Shown: piece by piece, positions 9,200 to 18,222 of the stretch
How the letters are laid out: each line of letters begins with the position of its first letter
Numbering within the stretch: position 1 is the first letter of the stretch
NCBI RefSeq assembly: GCF_030519655.1
Contig: NZ_JAUMIT010000001.1
Coordinates: 434,001-498,000, forward strand
DNA: 64,000 nt
Direction: 5' to 3'
Source: Wenyingzhuangia gilva
GTDB taxonomy: Bacteria; Bacteroidota; Bacteroidia; Flavobacteriales; Flavobacteriaceae
Program-made: the position numbers and the translations under genes
The notes under the pieces: generated by a model
Told to the model about the DNA's origin: nothing
Database searches by the model: none
Seen by the model: the letters and a program-made list of their open reading frames with translations, nothing else

Positions 9200-10735
9200 T
9201 TAATTAAACTTTATTTTTTGTACTATCATATTCTTCAGTTTGACTCTCCATTCTTTATCTAAACCAATGAAATATACACTCAGTAAGATACAAATTACAT
9301 ACACCAATATAGCTAGTAGCGATTGAGGAACATCATTAGTCTGACAAATTAAATATTTATATGTACAAGATACTAATGTTGTGACTAGCACCACTAATCC
9401 TACGGGGTAAAATACTTTGCTTAAGAATTCTTGAATAGAAAGATCTACTAAATACTTAACTATTAACAAACGAACAAAAAACATTATTGCATTAGCTACA
9501 ATTGCAACAACAAATATTATATATGCATAATATCCTAAATAAAAGAACAGCCAAGACGCTAAAAAAATTAAAATCTGAATAAAACCTAAAACAAGCTCAT
9601 ATACTTTCATCCTGCCCGGAGCCCTTGCAGCAGTTTGAATTGGAAGACTTATAGAATTAACAAGTACCTCTATTAAAGCCAACCTTGTAAACAGAATTGT
9701 TCCTTCTGGAATAGTTTTAAGCCACAATCCTAATATCACATCCATTTCTAAAAGAAATGGTAAAGCAAAAATCCACATTAAAAAAAAAGTTATTTTTGAT
9801 CCGCTATGAATTAATGCAAACATATTAACCTTGTTATCAGAAGCGTATGATTTTATAATTGGTGGATACAAACTAGAATTAAAATTGTTAGAGAACATTT
9901 GTATTTGAGTAGAAATGTTTCTAGCAACTACCGTGGATGCAACCACTACAGGATTATAAAACTGATTTACCAAAACAACTACAGCCTGATTTCTAGCTGC
10001 GCTAGTAAATTGACCAAACAACGTCCAGCCAGTAAACCCTATAATTTCTGAAAATATCTTCTTATTCCAATAAAATTTTGATATTTGACATTCTTGATAC
10101 CTTCTAGTACATATCCAGCCATATACAACAAATAAAACAACCGAAACAGTAAACAAAAGTTGTGAGTATAGAATTAATTTATCACCCTCAAGAACCACCA
10201 ATAGAAACACCACCCCAAGTTTCATCAGTACGTCAATAATTGATAGGTAAGCATATATATGCATATCTTCATGAGCAATAATTGCCGAAGTAAATGGAGT
10301 CGAAAATATTGTAACAAAAAAGGTGAAAACTGAAAAATGGTATATATTTAAAGCAGCATCAATTCTTATTTCAGGTAGTTTCAAATATTCTTTAACAAAC
10401 CAAAAACCTATTACTTCTAATAAAATTAATGAAAAAACAGCTATTAGGAAGTAAATTAATAAATTAACTGAAAAAATCTGATTTAACTTCAATTCGTCAT
10501 TTTCTCCTATTGCAAAAGAAAAAAAACGTTGTGTTGCTGAAGACATGGATCCTTTTAAAAAAGAAAAAAACATCACAATACCTCCAATAACACTATAAAT
10601 ACCATAGTCTTCAGCGCCTAACACGTCTAAGACAACTCGGACTGTATATAGACTGACACCTAAGCTAAGTATCTGTCTGATATACAACATTAAAGTATTC
10701 TTTAAAATCGTTTTGTTACTTGAAATTTTATTCAT
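9200..10735 (-). CDS. Polysaccharide flippase (Wzx/MATE-like), copy 1
   Basis: 511 residues with 12-14 predicted membrane helices. The opening LKNTLMLYIRQILSLGVSLYTVRVVLDVLGAEDYGIYSV is the common start of PST/Wzx-type flippases of the MOP superfamily. It would move the lipid-linked repeat unit across the inner membrane. It is the first gene of the leftward run that includes the SDR, the ThDP enzyme, the glycosyltransferases and a Wzy-like polymerase, so it likely serves that polymer. A second flippase is at 22915-24300. Confidence 0.88.
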   Translation of the reverse strand: MNKISSNKTILKNTLMLYIRQILSLGVSLYTVRVVLDVLGAEDYGIYSVIGGIVMFFSFLKGSMSSATQRFFSFAIGENDELKLNQIFSVNLLIYFLIAVFSLILLEVIGFWFVKEYLKLPEIRIDAALNIYHFSVFTFFVTIFSTPFTSAIIAHEDMHIYAYLSIIDVLMKLGVVFLLVVLEGDKLILYSQLLFTVSVVLFVVYGWICTRRYQECQISKFYWNKKIFSEIIGFTGWTLFGQFTSAARNQAVVVLVNQFYNPVVVASTVVARNISTQIQMFSNNFNSSLYPPIIKSYASDNKVNMFALIHSGSKITFFLMWIFALPFLLEMDVILGLWLKTIPEGTILFTRLALIEVLVNSISLPIQTAARAPGRMKVYELVLGFIQILIFLASWLFFYLGYYAYIIFVVAIVANAIMFFVRLLIVKYLVDLSIQEFLSKVFYPVGLVVLVTTLVSCTYKYLICQTNDVPQSLLAILVYVICILLSVYFIGLDKEWRVKLKNMIVQKIKFN

Positions 10736-10776
10736 TTATTTTTATAATTTGCACTCTTCAATGACTTAATTATTGC

Positions 10777-11955
10777 TTACTCCACCTGCTTTAAAATCTC
10801 ATGCCCCGCTGCTAACATGTCTTTGTCTTTTTTCATCAACTTTACATCGCTTTGCATCATGTCTTTTACCAAACCTGCTAAGTCATATTCTGGTACCCAT
10901 CCTAGTTTTTCTTTTGCTTTAGTTGGATCTCCTAATAATAAGTCTACTTCTGTTGGACGGAAGTAAGAAGGGTCTACAGATAAGACTTCTTTGCCAATGG
11001 TTGGTCGAAGTTCGCTTTTCGATGTTCGATGGTCGATATTCATTCCTGTAGCTGCCTCGTATTTTTCTTTATCTATGCTTTTGATAAACCCTTTTTCGTC
11101 TACTCCTGTTCCCTTAAATTCTAATTCAATTCCTACTTCGCTAAATGCCATACGAACAAAATCTCTCACTGTTGTAGTTACCCCTGTGGCAATGACCCAG
11201 TCCTCTGCTTTGTCTGCTTGTAAAATCATCCACATCATGCGAACATAATCTTTGGCATGTCCCCAGTCACGTTTTGCCTCTAAATTTCCTAAGTAAATTT
11301 TATCTTGTAAACCTAGAGCAATTTTTGCCACCGCACGGGTAATTTTACGAGTCACAAACGTTTCTCCTCTTCTTGGAGATTCGTGATTGAATAACAATCC
11401 ATTACACGCATACATGTTATAGGCCTCACGGTAGTTCTTTGTGATCCAAAAACCATAAATTTTTGCTACTCCATAAGGAGAACGTGGATATAAAGGTGAG
11501 TTTTCATCATAAAACCCTCTTTCATTTTTATTCTCTGGTAATCCTCCAAACAACTCGGAAGTAGAAGCTTGGTAAATTCTTGTTTTTTCTGTCAGCCCTA
11601 AAAGTCTTACTGCTTCTAAGATTCTTAGGGTTCCTAAACCATCTACATTTCCTACATATTCCGGACAATCAAATGATACTTTTACATGAGACATGGCTCC
11701 TAAGTTGTAAATTTCATCTGGCTGACATTCTTGTATGATACGTGTAAGATTCATAGAGTCTGTTAAATCTCCATAATGTAACTTTAACCTTTGATTTGGA
11801 TCATGTGGGTCTTGGTATAAATGATCTATTCTATCCGTATTAAATAAAGATGATCTTCTTTTGATACCATGTACCATGTATCCTTTTTCTAATAATAATT
11901 CTGCTAAGTAAGATCCATCTTGACCTGTGATTCCTGTGATTAATGCTACTTTCAT
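10777..11955 (-). CDS. gmd: GDP-mannose 4,6-dehydratase with an in-frame extra loop
   Basis: 392 residues. Converts GDP-D-mannose to GDP-4-keto-6-deoxy-D-mannose, the first step to GDP-L-fucose. Marks: GITGQDGS (8-15), STSE at 131-134 (catalytic Thr132/Glu134), Tyr161-x3-Lys165, [10 protein letters not shown] at 191-200 and [14 protein letters not shown] at 327-340. E. coli Gmd is 373 residues; between the GVDEKG and VDP-YFRP motifs this protein has about 16 more residues. Residues 306-319 of that loop ([14 protein letters not shown]) are encoded by a CG-phased heptad repeat like the ones in neighbouring spacers. The four-helix-bundle gene and fcl follow upstream, separated by heptad arrays. 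Confidence 0.96.
   Translation of the reverse strand: MKVALITGITGQDGSYLAELLLEKGYMVHGIKRRSSLFNTDRIDHLYQDPHDPNQRLKLHYGDLTDSMNLTRIIQECQPDEIYNLGAMSHVKVSFDCPEYVGNVDGLGTLRILEAVRLLGLTEKTRIYQASTSELFGGLPENKNERGFYDENSPLYPRSPYGVAKIYGFWITKNYREAYNMYACNGLLFNHESPRRGETFVTRKITRAVAKIALGLQDKIYLGNLEAKRDWGHAKDYVRMMWMILQADKAEDWVIATGVTTTVRDFVRMAFSEVGIELEFKGTGVDEKGFIKSIDKEKYEAATGMNIDHRTSKSELRPTIGKEVLSVDPSYFRPTEVDLLLGDPTKAKEKLGWVPEYDLAGLVKDMMQSDVKLMKKDKDMLAAGHEILKQVE
10999..11042. repeat. CG-phased 7-bp array inside gmd
   Basis: On the plus strand five consecutive heptads from 11001 to 11035 (TTGGTCG, AAGTTCG, CTTTTCG, ATGTTCG, ATGGTCG) carry CG at the same phase, followed by a degenerate sixth unit (ATATTCA). Six units make 42 nt or 14 codons, so the reading frame of gmd is preserved. 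The units match those in the two spacers on either side of the four-helix-bundle gene. Confidence 0.8.
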
Positions 11956-11965
11956 ATTTTTTTAG

Positions 11966-12021
11966 TTTTCGTTGTTCGGTTTCCGATGACCGTTGTTCGC
12001 TCTTCGATCGTCGCTTGTCGG
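11966..12021. repeat. CG-phased 7-bp array between gmd and the four-helix gene
   Basis: Eight consecutive heptads, each with CG at positions 5-6: TTTTCGT, TGTTCGG, TTTCCGA, TGACCGT, TGTTCGC, TCTTCGA, TCGTCGC, TTGTCGG. The array fills nearly the whole gap between the four-helix gene stop (12024) and the gmd start (11955). Confidence 0.85.
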
Positions 12022-12023
12022 TG

Positions 12024-12368
12024 TTATTTTAATGATTTTATTAATTTATATAACATCATTTTTACTCGTGTACACATTTCATATAATTCCTCATACTTTT
12101 CACTTGAGATATATTCTAAATCTCTTGCTAGAAATAGTTGATAATTTGTTTCTTCTAAAGAACCTTTGGCGATGTATAAGAACTGTACAAATTCTTTTTT
12201 ATATTGTCGTCCATGTCCTTCTATTATATTTGTTGGAACACTACTTGAACTTCTCCTTATCTGACTCGTTAAACCATATATTTCAGAAGAAGGAAAGTTT
12301 TTAGAAATTTGATATACCTCCAATGTTAATTGATGTGCTAATTTCCAAACTTCAAGATTTGATTCCAT
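12024..12368 (-). CDS. Four-helix bundle protein (S23/bAvd-like family)
   Basis: 114 residues, all helical. The pattern LEVWKLAHQLTLEVYQISKNFP at the start, then LTSQIRRSSSSVPTNIIEG in the centre, is diagnostic of the four-helix bundle family (TIGR02436, PF05635). Members occur as inserts in 23S rRNA genes and as the Avd partner of diversity-generating retroelements. No reverse transcriptase or rRNA gene is nearby here, so the function is unknown. It interrupts the gmd-fcl pair, and both of its flanks are 7-bp repeat arrays (11966-12021 and 12372-12420), which suggests that it arrived together with them or at a repeat-prone site. Confidence 0.9.
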   Translation of the reverse strand: MESNLEVWKLAHQLTLEVYQISKNFPSSEIYGLTSQIRRSSSSVPTNIIEGHGRQYKKEFVQFLYIAKGSLEETNYQLFLARDLEYISSEKYEELYEMCTRVKMMLYKLIKSLK

Positions 12369-12371
12369 TTT

Positions 12372-12420
12372 TTGTTCGTTGTCCGATGTTCGCTACTCGA
12401 TTTTCGATGAGCGGTGGTCG
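12372..12420. repeat. CG-phased 7-bp array between the four-helix gene and fcl
   Basis: Seven consecutive heptads ending in CG: TTGTTCG, TTGTCCG, ATGTTCG, CTACTCG, ATTTTCG, ATGAGCG, GTGGTCG. It occupies almost the whole 60-bp spacer between the four-helix gene start (12368) and the fcl stop (12429). Confidence 0.85.
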
Positions 12421-12428
12421 TTATCCAA

Positions 12429-13376
12429 TTATAATTTTACTTGTTTAAAGCTTTCTATGTTTTCTAGAAACCAATGATAGGTTTTTTGAATTCCCTCTTC
12501 TAGCCCTACTTGATGTTTCCATCCTAACGCATGCATTTTGGAGATATCCATTAACTTTCGAGGGGTTCCGTCAGGTTTTGAGCTGTCCCAAATGATTTCT
12601 CCAGTATGCCCTACTACTTTTTGAATGGTTTCTGCTAATTCTCTGATGGTTAGATCTTCTCCTGTTCCCACATTATATAAATGCTCTGGCAATACATTTT
12701 CTAAGGCAAATACTACTGATTTTGCCATGTCGTCTACAAACAAGAATTCTCTCATTGGCGTTCCACTCCCCCACAGTTCGACAGGCTCACTGTTCAATTT
12801 TGCTTCATGGAATTTGCGAATCATGGCTGGTAGGACATGAGATGTTTGTAAGTCAAAATTATCGTGGGTTCCATATAAATTTGTAGGCATTAAAGACACA
12901 AAGTCTTTTCCAAATTGTTTTCTAATTGCTTGACAAGCTTTGACTCCTGTTATTTTGGCAATGGCATACCACTCATTTGTGGGTTCTAAAGTATCGGTTA
13001 ATAAATATTCTTCTTTTAAAGGTTGAGGAGCAAATTTTGGATAAATACAAGAGCTTCCTAAAAAAATGAATTTTTGAATGTCTTGTTTTAACGCTGCATC
13101 AATCAGGTTGTTCTGAATTTGCATGTTCTCCATCAAGAATTGATAAGGATAATCATTGTTTGCTAAAATCCCTCCTACTCTGGCTGCAGCATCAATTACC
13201 ACCTCTGGTTTTTCGGTTTCAAAGAATTCTTTGACCGCAATTGCATTTCTTAAATCTAATTCTTTACTAGTTTTTCCAATGACATTTGTATAACCTTCTT
13301 GCTCTAACACTCGACATACTGCACTTCCCACCATTCCTCTATGGCCAGCGACATATATCTTTTTGTTTTTATTCAT
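12429..13376 (-). CDS. fcl: GDP-L-fucose synthase
   Basis: 315 residues. Performs epimerisation at C3/C5 and NADPH reduction of GDP-4-keto-6-deoxymannose to GDP-L-fucose. Marks: GHRGMVGSA (11-19), SSC at 108-110, Tyr137-x3-Lys141 (YAIAK) and MPTNLYGTHDNFD. These match the Ser/Cys/Tyr/Lys catalytic set of E. coli Fcl. It is the first gene of the fcl/four-helix/gmd group and has a 315-bp spacer upstream that probably carries its promoter. Confidence 0.96.
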   Translation of the reverse strand: MNKNKKIYVAGHRGMVGSAVCRVLEQEGYTNVIGKTSKELDLRNAIAVKEFFETEKPEVVIDAAARVGGILANNDYPYQFLMENMQIQNNLIDAALKQDIQKFIFLGSSCIYPKFAPQPLKEEYLLTDTLEPTNEWYAIAKITGVKACQAIRKQFGKDFVSLMPTNLYGTHDNFDLQTSHVLPAMIRKFHEAKLNSEPVELWGSGTPMREFLFVDDMAKSVVFALENVLPEHLYNVGTGEDLTIRELAETIQKVVGHTGEIIWDSSKPDGTPRKLMDISKMHALGWKHQVGLEEGIQKTYHWFLENIESFKQVKL

Positions 13377-13691
13377 AGCCTTCTTTTTATCTATACTTCT
13401 AATTATTTACGATATCCCTCAATTATATATTTGAAATTTGTTGACTAAAAAACTCACTTCTGTCAACTTTTCACATTGATTTACCAAAACAATTGTAACT
13501 TTTTCTTTTGACAAATATAAACAACCGAAAATTGTTTTCACATTAAATTTATGATAAACAAGCAATTAATTTTTGTTTGATTATTTGATTTTGAATATTC
13601 TTAATACTTGATGTGGTTTGTTAAAAACAACTACAATTTCAACCTTAAATACTGTGATATCCATAAACATTCGATATTCTACTAAAGCAAC
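13377..13691. other. 315-bp spacer upstream of fcl
   Basis: No open frame of note and no 7-bp array. It contains a candidate -7 element for leftward transcription of fcl at 13512-13519 (reads TATATTTG on the minus strand), without a clear -33 TTTG. A short inverted repeat GTTGAC/GTCAAC lies at about 13439-13467. The break suggests that the fcl-gmd group is transcribed separately from the part-B genes. Confidence 0.4.
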
Positions 13692-14624
13692 TTATTTCTT
13701 AAAAGATTTTATGGTTTTGACGATTCCTTGTTTCGTATTAATTGGTAACTCTTTTTTTATGGCTTTTTTTATTTTTACATTACTCACCAAATAATTCTCG
13801 GTTAATTTATCTAAACGCTCGCTATTTACAGGTAAGGGAATTACATCTCCTAGTTTTGCCATCAATTTTACGATGCTTTTTGGAATCTTTAAAATTTTTG
13901 TTGGCTTGTTAATGGCTTCTCCAATGATGCTTACTAAATTTGTGGTTGACAAAGACTCATCATCTGCAACATTATATACTCCGCTTGGAATATCCTTGTT
14001 TTCTATGATTTCTTTAATGACAAAACATAAATTCTCAACAGCTAAAAAAGATCGCTGATTTTGATACCCTCCAAATGGATATGGAATTCCTTTAGACACA
14101 AAACTATATAATAAGTTTAAATTTCCTTTATTCCCAGGTCCATGAATCATACAAGGTCTTAGTATGTATAATCTTTTCCCTTTAGGTAAAGGCTGGTTCA
14201 ACAAATACTCCTCAGCTTTTTGTTTGGATTGTCCGTAAACTGTTTGCGGATTTGGATGTGTTTCTTCAGTTAAAACTCCTTCCATTTTATCTGCCACTGC
14301 TTTTACAGAGCTCATGTATATAAAAGTTTCACAAGTACTTTGCAAAAACTGGTTGAATAATTGAATTGTTAACTCTGTGTTTACTTGAAAATATTCTTGG
14401 TCTTGAGATGTTTTTTTTAGGTCATGCGCTTTTCCTGCTAAGTGAATAAAAACATGCATATTATTCCATTCCTGAGAAGTTAAATGACTATAAGAAATCA
14501 TTTTTGTTTCTTTTGCACTCCTAGAAATTCCTTTTATTTTATTTGACCTATTTTTTTCTAAATATGGGCTTAAATTTTGCCCAACAAAACCTGTAACTCC
14601 TGTGATTGTTATGTTTTTCTTCAT
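13692..14624 (-). CDS. Extended SDR, WbpV/Gne-like nucleotide-sugar reductase or epimerase
   Basis: 310 residues. GVTGFVGQ (9-16), HLAGKAH at 61-67, SSVK at 105-108 and catalytic Tyr130-x3-Lys134. The HLAGKAH motif and length fit the WbpV group (UDP-QuiNAc synthesis in Pseudomonas O-antigens) and related C4 epimerases. In such clusters this gene is normally last and next to the initiating sugar-phosphate transferase, but none is visible in this window. The start abuts the GT4 gene upstream (1 bp apart). WbpV versus a 4-epimerase cannot be decided by eye. Confidence 0.75.
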   Translation of the reverse strand: MKKNITITGVTGFVGQNLSPYLEKNRSNKIKGISRSAKETKMISYSHLTSQEWNNMHVFIHLAGKAHDLKKTSQDQEYFQVNTELTIQLFNQFLQSTCETFIYMSSVKAVADKMEGVLTEETHPNPQTVYGQSKQKAEEYLLNQPLPKGKRLYILRPCMIHGPGNKGNLNLLYSFVSKGIPYPFGGYQNQRSFLAVENLCFVIKEIIENKDIPSGVYNVADDESLSTTNLVSIIGEAINKPTKILKIPKSIVKLMAKLGDVIPLPVNSERLDKLTENYLVSNVKIKKAIKKELPINTKQGIVKTIKSFKK

Positions 14625-15788
14625 TTATTCTACAATTGAAGTATAAATGTTAAGTAGGGCCGAATAAACCTTGTCTTCTGAGAATTTTTCTTTGTATAAT
14701 TTTTGACTATTCTTTCCTAAAACATCTATGTCACTTTTTAAAACTTCCACAATGGCTTTTTGAATTGCTTCTACATTTCTAGGCTTTATTAAAAAACCAT
14801 TCATATTCTCTTTATCAATTAAATGGTTGCACCCTGGCATATCAGTTGTAATTATTGGTTTTCCAACAGCCATCGATTCTAATAAAAACCGAGGAGTTCC
14901 CTCTCTATAATATGTTGGTAAAATAGACACATCTCCCATTCCTATAACAACCTCAATATCAGATCGCTTTCCTAAAAAATTAATATAATCAAATTCCTTG
15001 GCTAATTCTTCTAAATCTTTAGGATTAACAGCGGAAGGGTTTTGAATATCACTCCAGCCAACAACCACCAAACTTATAGGAGGGGCATAATTTTCATTTA
15101 CTTTGATTACGGCCTTAACCAACTCTAACACTCCTTTTTCTTTTAATAATCTAGAGACAAAAACAATAATTTTACTCTCTTTAGAGATTTTAAGTTGCTC
15201 TCTAAGTTCATTGATTTTTTTTATATTATTTAAATTTGATTGATCATTAAATCTATCTTCATTTACTGCACTTCCTTCAATACAATAGACTCTTTCTTTA
15301 AAACCTAATTCTTGAATATCTTCTTTATTCTGAAAAACAGTATAGGGTTTAAAGCAATAGTTGTTAAGTTTATATAAAAGCTTAATTACTAATTGTAGGA
15401 TCTTACTTTTTGTATTATTACTAGAAAAAACAACCCCTAAACCCGTTATATGATTCACAATTTTAGATGAAGTGTAAAGCCCAGCTATAAAAGTTCCAAT
15501 CAAGTTTGGTTGTAACCTATAAAAGTGAACAATATCAAAATTTTCTTTTTTTAGGATCCCCCTTAGTTCACTTGCGTACTTTATTTTTGATTTTATTCCT
15601 TTATCTCTAATGCTATCTTCAACTTCAATCACATTGATCTTTTCCCTCTTAATCAACATCTTATGTCCATCTTTAGGAATTATTGCATAAACCTCAAAAC
15701 CTTTATTTTTTAAAAACACAGCATATCTCAGCCTAGCTCCCACAAAATCAGCTCCAAAATTCTCAACCAATGCTATCTTCATACTCAT
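14625..15788 (-). CDS. Glycosyltransferase family 4
   Basis: 387 residues. GT-B fold: N-terminal domain with GADFVGARLRYAVFLKNKGFEVYAI, inter-domain IVFVSRLLKEKGVLELVKAV (donor-site start) and the EX7E-type segment YYREGTPRFLLESMAVGKPIITTD near 312-335, where Glu binds the nucleotide sugar. This resembles the PglA/WbnE/CapM group of GT4 enzymes. ATG at 15788 or the second Met two codons later are both possible starts. Next to the WbpV-like gene, so likely acts early in building the part-B repeat unit. Confidence 0.9.
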   Translation of the reverse strand: MSMKIALVENFGADFVGARLRYAVFLKNKGFEVYAIIPKDGHKMLIKREKINVIEVEDSIRDKGIKSKIKYASELRGILKKENFDIVHFYRLQPNLIGTFIAGLYTSSKIVNHITGLGVVFSSNNTKSKILQLVIKLLYKLNNYCFKPYTVFQNKEDIQELGFKERVYCIEGSAVNEDRFNDQSNLNNIKKINELREQLKISKESKIIVFVSRLLKEKGVLELVKAVIKVNENYAPPISLVVVGWSDIQNPSAVNPKDLEELAKEFDYINFLGKRSDIEVVIGMGDVSILPTYYREGTPRFLLESMAVGKPIITTDMPGCNHLIDKENMNGFLIKPRNVEAIQKAIVEVLKSDIDVLGKNSQKLYKEKFSEDKVYSALLNIYTSIVE

Positions 15789-15899
15789 TTATTTTACTTC
15801 ACTTTTAGTGTTGACACTTGTTGTAAAATGACATTTCTTTTTCTCCCCTCATCAACATTCTTGTTTACAACCAACATAAATAAATATTAGAAGTAAACA

Positions 15900-17078
15900 C
15901 TAAATTTCTTTTAAGAATGCTTCAAATATCGAAGTATACTTTCTAAAATCGAACAGTTCCGTTTTGATTGTATTTTTTTTCATCTGATTTAACTTTACTC
16001 TATCTGTAAGCAATGCTTTTCGCAAACTTTCTTTTAAGGAATTTGAATTACTAGTATCTAGCCAGAATCCATTTTGTCCTTCTATTAAAAAGTCCGATAA
16101 ATTAGTGCTTTTATTTGTTAAAACTGGTACTCCTAATGTAATAGCTTCAGCAAACTTTGTTGGAAACCCTGCACGATTTGCTAACGTATCTTCTCTTAAA
16201 AATATTGAAAAATCACATTTTTTCAGCATCTCAACTGCCTCTAAATGAGGTTTTCTTCCATAAAAAACAACTACTTCATCCTCTAAATTATATTGTAAAT
16301 CGGGATAAAATTCCAAAAACATTTCTTTCTCTATACCAACTATATTTAACCTTACTTTTATTTCACTAGACAAGTCTATAAACATCCCTACAAGATTATC
16401 TAGCCGATCTTTTTGTCCTTTGGTTTCAATTGAAAAAGGAGAGCCCACATAAATGACCTCAACCCTGTCTTGTTCTATTCTGACACTTTGTTCTTGGTAT
16501 AACCATTTTAGGGCTTTACTATCTACCAAAGGAGGAATGTTTATCGTTTTTACCCCTTTTTTTTCGTAAAAATTTTGTAAATAATTACTAATGACAATGG
16601 CTCCATCTAATTTAGTATGCATGATGTGCATTCTTGTGTAAATATCAAATGTCTTTATTCGTTTTTTTAAAAAACTTTCTCCTTTAGCAACCTCGTACCA
16701 TTCCGTACAATCTGAAATGATTTTTATTTGATTTTTTTTAGCCCAAATATTTAACCTGTAAAGAGAATAAGATGAAAAGTTGTAAGCTATAATTCCATTT
16801 ACATTTTTGTAAGACTTCACTATTTTTATATAGTCTTTATAGGATACCCAATGCTTAAACCACTCTTTAACTCCTGTTGGATATTTCTTAACATAGACGT
16901 CTGAATTAAAATGTTTCTCTTTTACTATTGCCTCATCAATTGATTTAGACACCCCTATAAAAACTACTTTAAAACCTAGCGAATTAAGCACCTTAGCATT
17001 AGCGACTACTCGTTGTGCTGCAGCATTTTTATCCGGCATCTCAAATCCTCCAATATATATAATTGTTCCTTTACTCAT
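15900..17078 (-). CDS. Glycosyltransferase family 4, WbuB-like position
   Basis: 392 residues with two Rossmann-like halves. N-terminal GGFEMPDKNAAAQRVVANAK and C-terminal TKFAEAITLGVPVLTNKSTN (about 330-349), the latter holding the nucleotide-sugar Glu, indicate GT4. It follows the UDP-L-FucNAc cassette with 2 bp spacing. In E. coli O26 the homologous position (fnlA-fnlB-fnlC-wbuB) is taken by the FucNAc transferase, so transfer of L-FucNAc is an inference from gene order only. Confidence 0.82.
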   Translation of the reverse strand: MSKGTIIYIGGFEMPDKNAAAQRVVANAKVLNSLGFKVVFIGVSKSIDEAIVKEKHFNSDVYVKKYPTGVKEWFKHWVSYKDYIKIVKSYKNVNGIIAYNFSSYSLYRLNIWAKKNQIKIISDCTEWYEVAKGESFLKKRIKTFDIYTRMHIMHTKLDGAIVISNYLQNFYEKKGVKTINIPPLVDSKALKWLYQEQSVRIEQDRVEVIYVGSPFSIETKGQKDRLDNLVGMFIDLSSEIKVRLNIVGIEKEMFLEFYPDLQYNLEDEVVVFYGRKPHLEAVEMLKKCDFSIFLREDTLANRAGFPTKFAEAITLGVPVLTNKSTNLSDFLIEGQNGFWLDTSNSNSLKESLRKALLTDRVKLNQMKKNTIKTELFDFRKYTSIFEAFLKEI

Positions 17079-17080
17079 AC

Positions 17081-18211
17081 CTATTTATTCCAAACTACTC
17101 TGTTAATATAATCTGTGTAGGACAAAATTATTCTTACCACTTTATCAGATACGTTCGGCATGGAGTAATCTGCAACAGGCCTTAACAATCTTTCTTTACC
17201 TATGTTTTGCTTTTCTAAGATGACTAATGCTTGCATTATTCTTTCAGGAGAAAGTCCAACCATCATTACAGAAGCTTCTTCCATGGCTTCTGGTCTTTCA
17301 TGAGCTTCTCGTATATTTAATGCAGAAAAATTCATAATTGAGGATTCTTCAGAAATTGTTCCACTATCAGACAATACCACTTTTGCATTTCTCTGTAAGT
17401 TATTGTAATCGTGAAAACCTAAGGGTTTCATTAAACTCACCAAAGAATTGAACTCAACCTTCATTTCATTAATTTTATTTCTAGTTCTAGGATGTGTAGA
17501 AACAATTACAGGTAACTTATATTTTTCTGCAATTGCATTTAAAGATTCTACTAATTTTAAGAAATTATCTGAATTTATATTTTCTTCTCTGTGGGCTGAT
17601 ACTAAAAAATATAATCCTTTTTTTAACTCTAGTCTAGACAATACTTCAGATTCTTCTATTTGTTTATTATACGCGGTGACTACTTCAAAAATAGGGGAAC
17701 CCGTTTTAATGACTCTATCTGCAGGTAGTCCCTCCCTTAATAAATACTCTCTTGCAATATCACTATAGGTTAGATTTATATCACTAATATGATCTACAAT
17801 TTTTCTATTTGTTTCTTCTGGAACACGTTGATCAAAACAACGATTACCAGCTTCCATATGAAAAATTGGGATTTTTCTTTTTTTGGCTGCAATTGCACAC
17901 AAACATGAATTTGTATCTCCTAACACTAAAAAAGCATCTGGTTTTACCTCCTCTAGTACAGGATCTATGTTAATTAAAATTTGTCCTGCCGTAGTCGTTG
18001 CATTTCCACCCGCCGCATTCAAAAAATAATCAGGTTTTCTTAAGCCTAGATCGTTAAAAAACACTTCATTTAACTCATAATCATAATTCTGTCCTGTATG
18101 TACCAAAACGTGATCAATACTTTCAGTATCATCTAATTTTAATAACACTCTAGAAAGTCTAATAATTTCTGGCCTTGTACCTACTACTGTAAGAACTTTT
18201 AACTTTTTCAT
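17081..18211 (-). CDS. capG: UDP-N-acetylglucosamine 2-epimerase family, CapG/FnlC-like
   Basis: 376 residues. Opening VVGTRPEIIRLSRVLLKLDD and the central HMEAGNRCFDQRVPEETNRK (about 119-138) are signatures of the WecB/CapG epimerase family; LSDSGTISEES carries further active-site residues. Together with the CapE- and CapF-like genes just upstream it should perform the last C2 epimerisation to UDP-N-acetyl-L-fucosamine. Gene order CapE, cupin, CapF, CapG is the argument for CapG over a housekeeping WecB. Spacing to CapF is 11 bp. Confidence 0.9.
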   Translation of the reverse strand: MKKLKVLTVVGTRPEIIRLSRVLLKLDDTESIDHVLVHTGQNYDYELNEVFFNDLGLRKPDYFLNAAGGNATTTAGQILINIDPVLEEVKPDAFLVLGDTNSCLCAIAAKKRKIPIFHMEAGNRCFDQRVPEETNRKIVDHISDINLTYSDIAREYLLREGLPADRVIKTGSPIFEVVTAYNKQIEESEVLSRLELKKGLYFLVSAHREENINSDNFLKLVESLNAIAEKYKLPVIVSTHPRTRNKINEMKVEFNSLVSLMKPLGFHDYNNLQRNAKVVLSDSGTISEESSIMNFSALNIREAHERPEAMEEASVMMVGLSPERIMQALVILEKQNIGKERLLRPVADYSMPNVSDKVVRIILSYTDYINRVVWNK

Positions 18212-18222
18212 TTTTCATTTTT

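Noticed and set aside
11993-12304. Plus-strand open frame of 103 codons opposite the four-helix gene
   Set aside because: Reverse-strand shadow; the minus-strand frame has clear family motifs.
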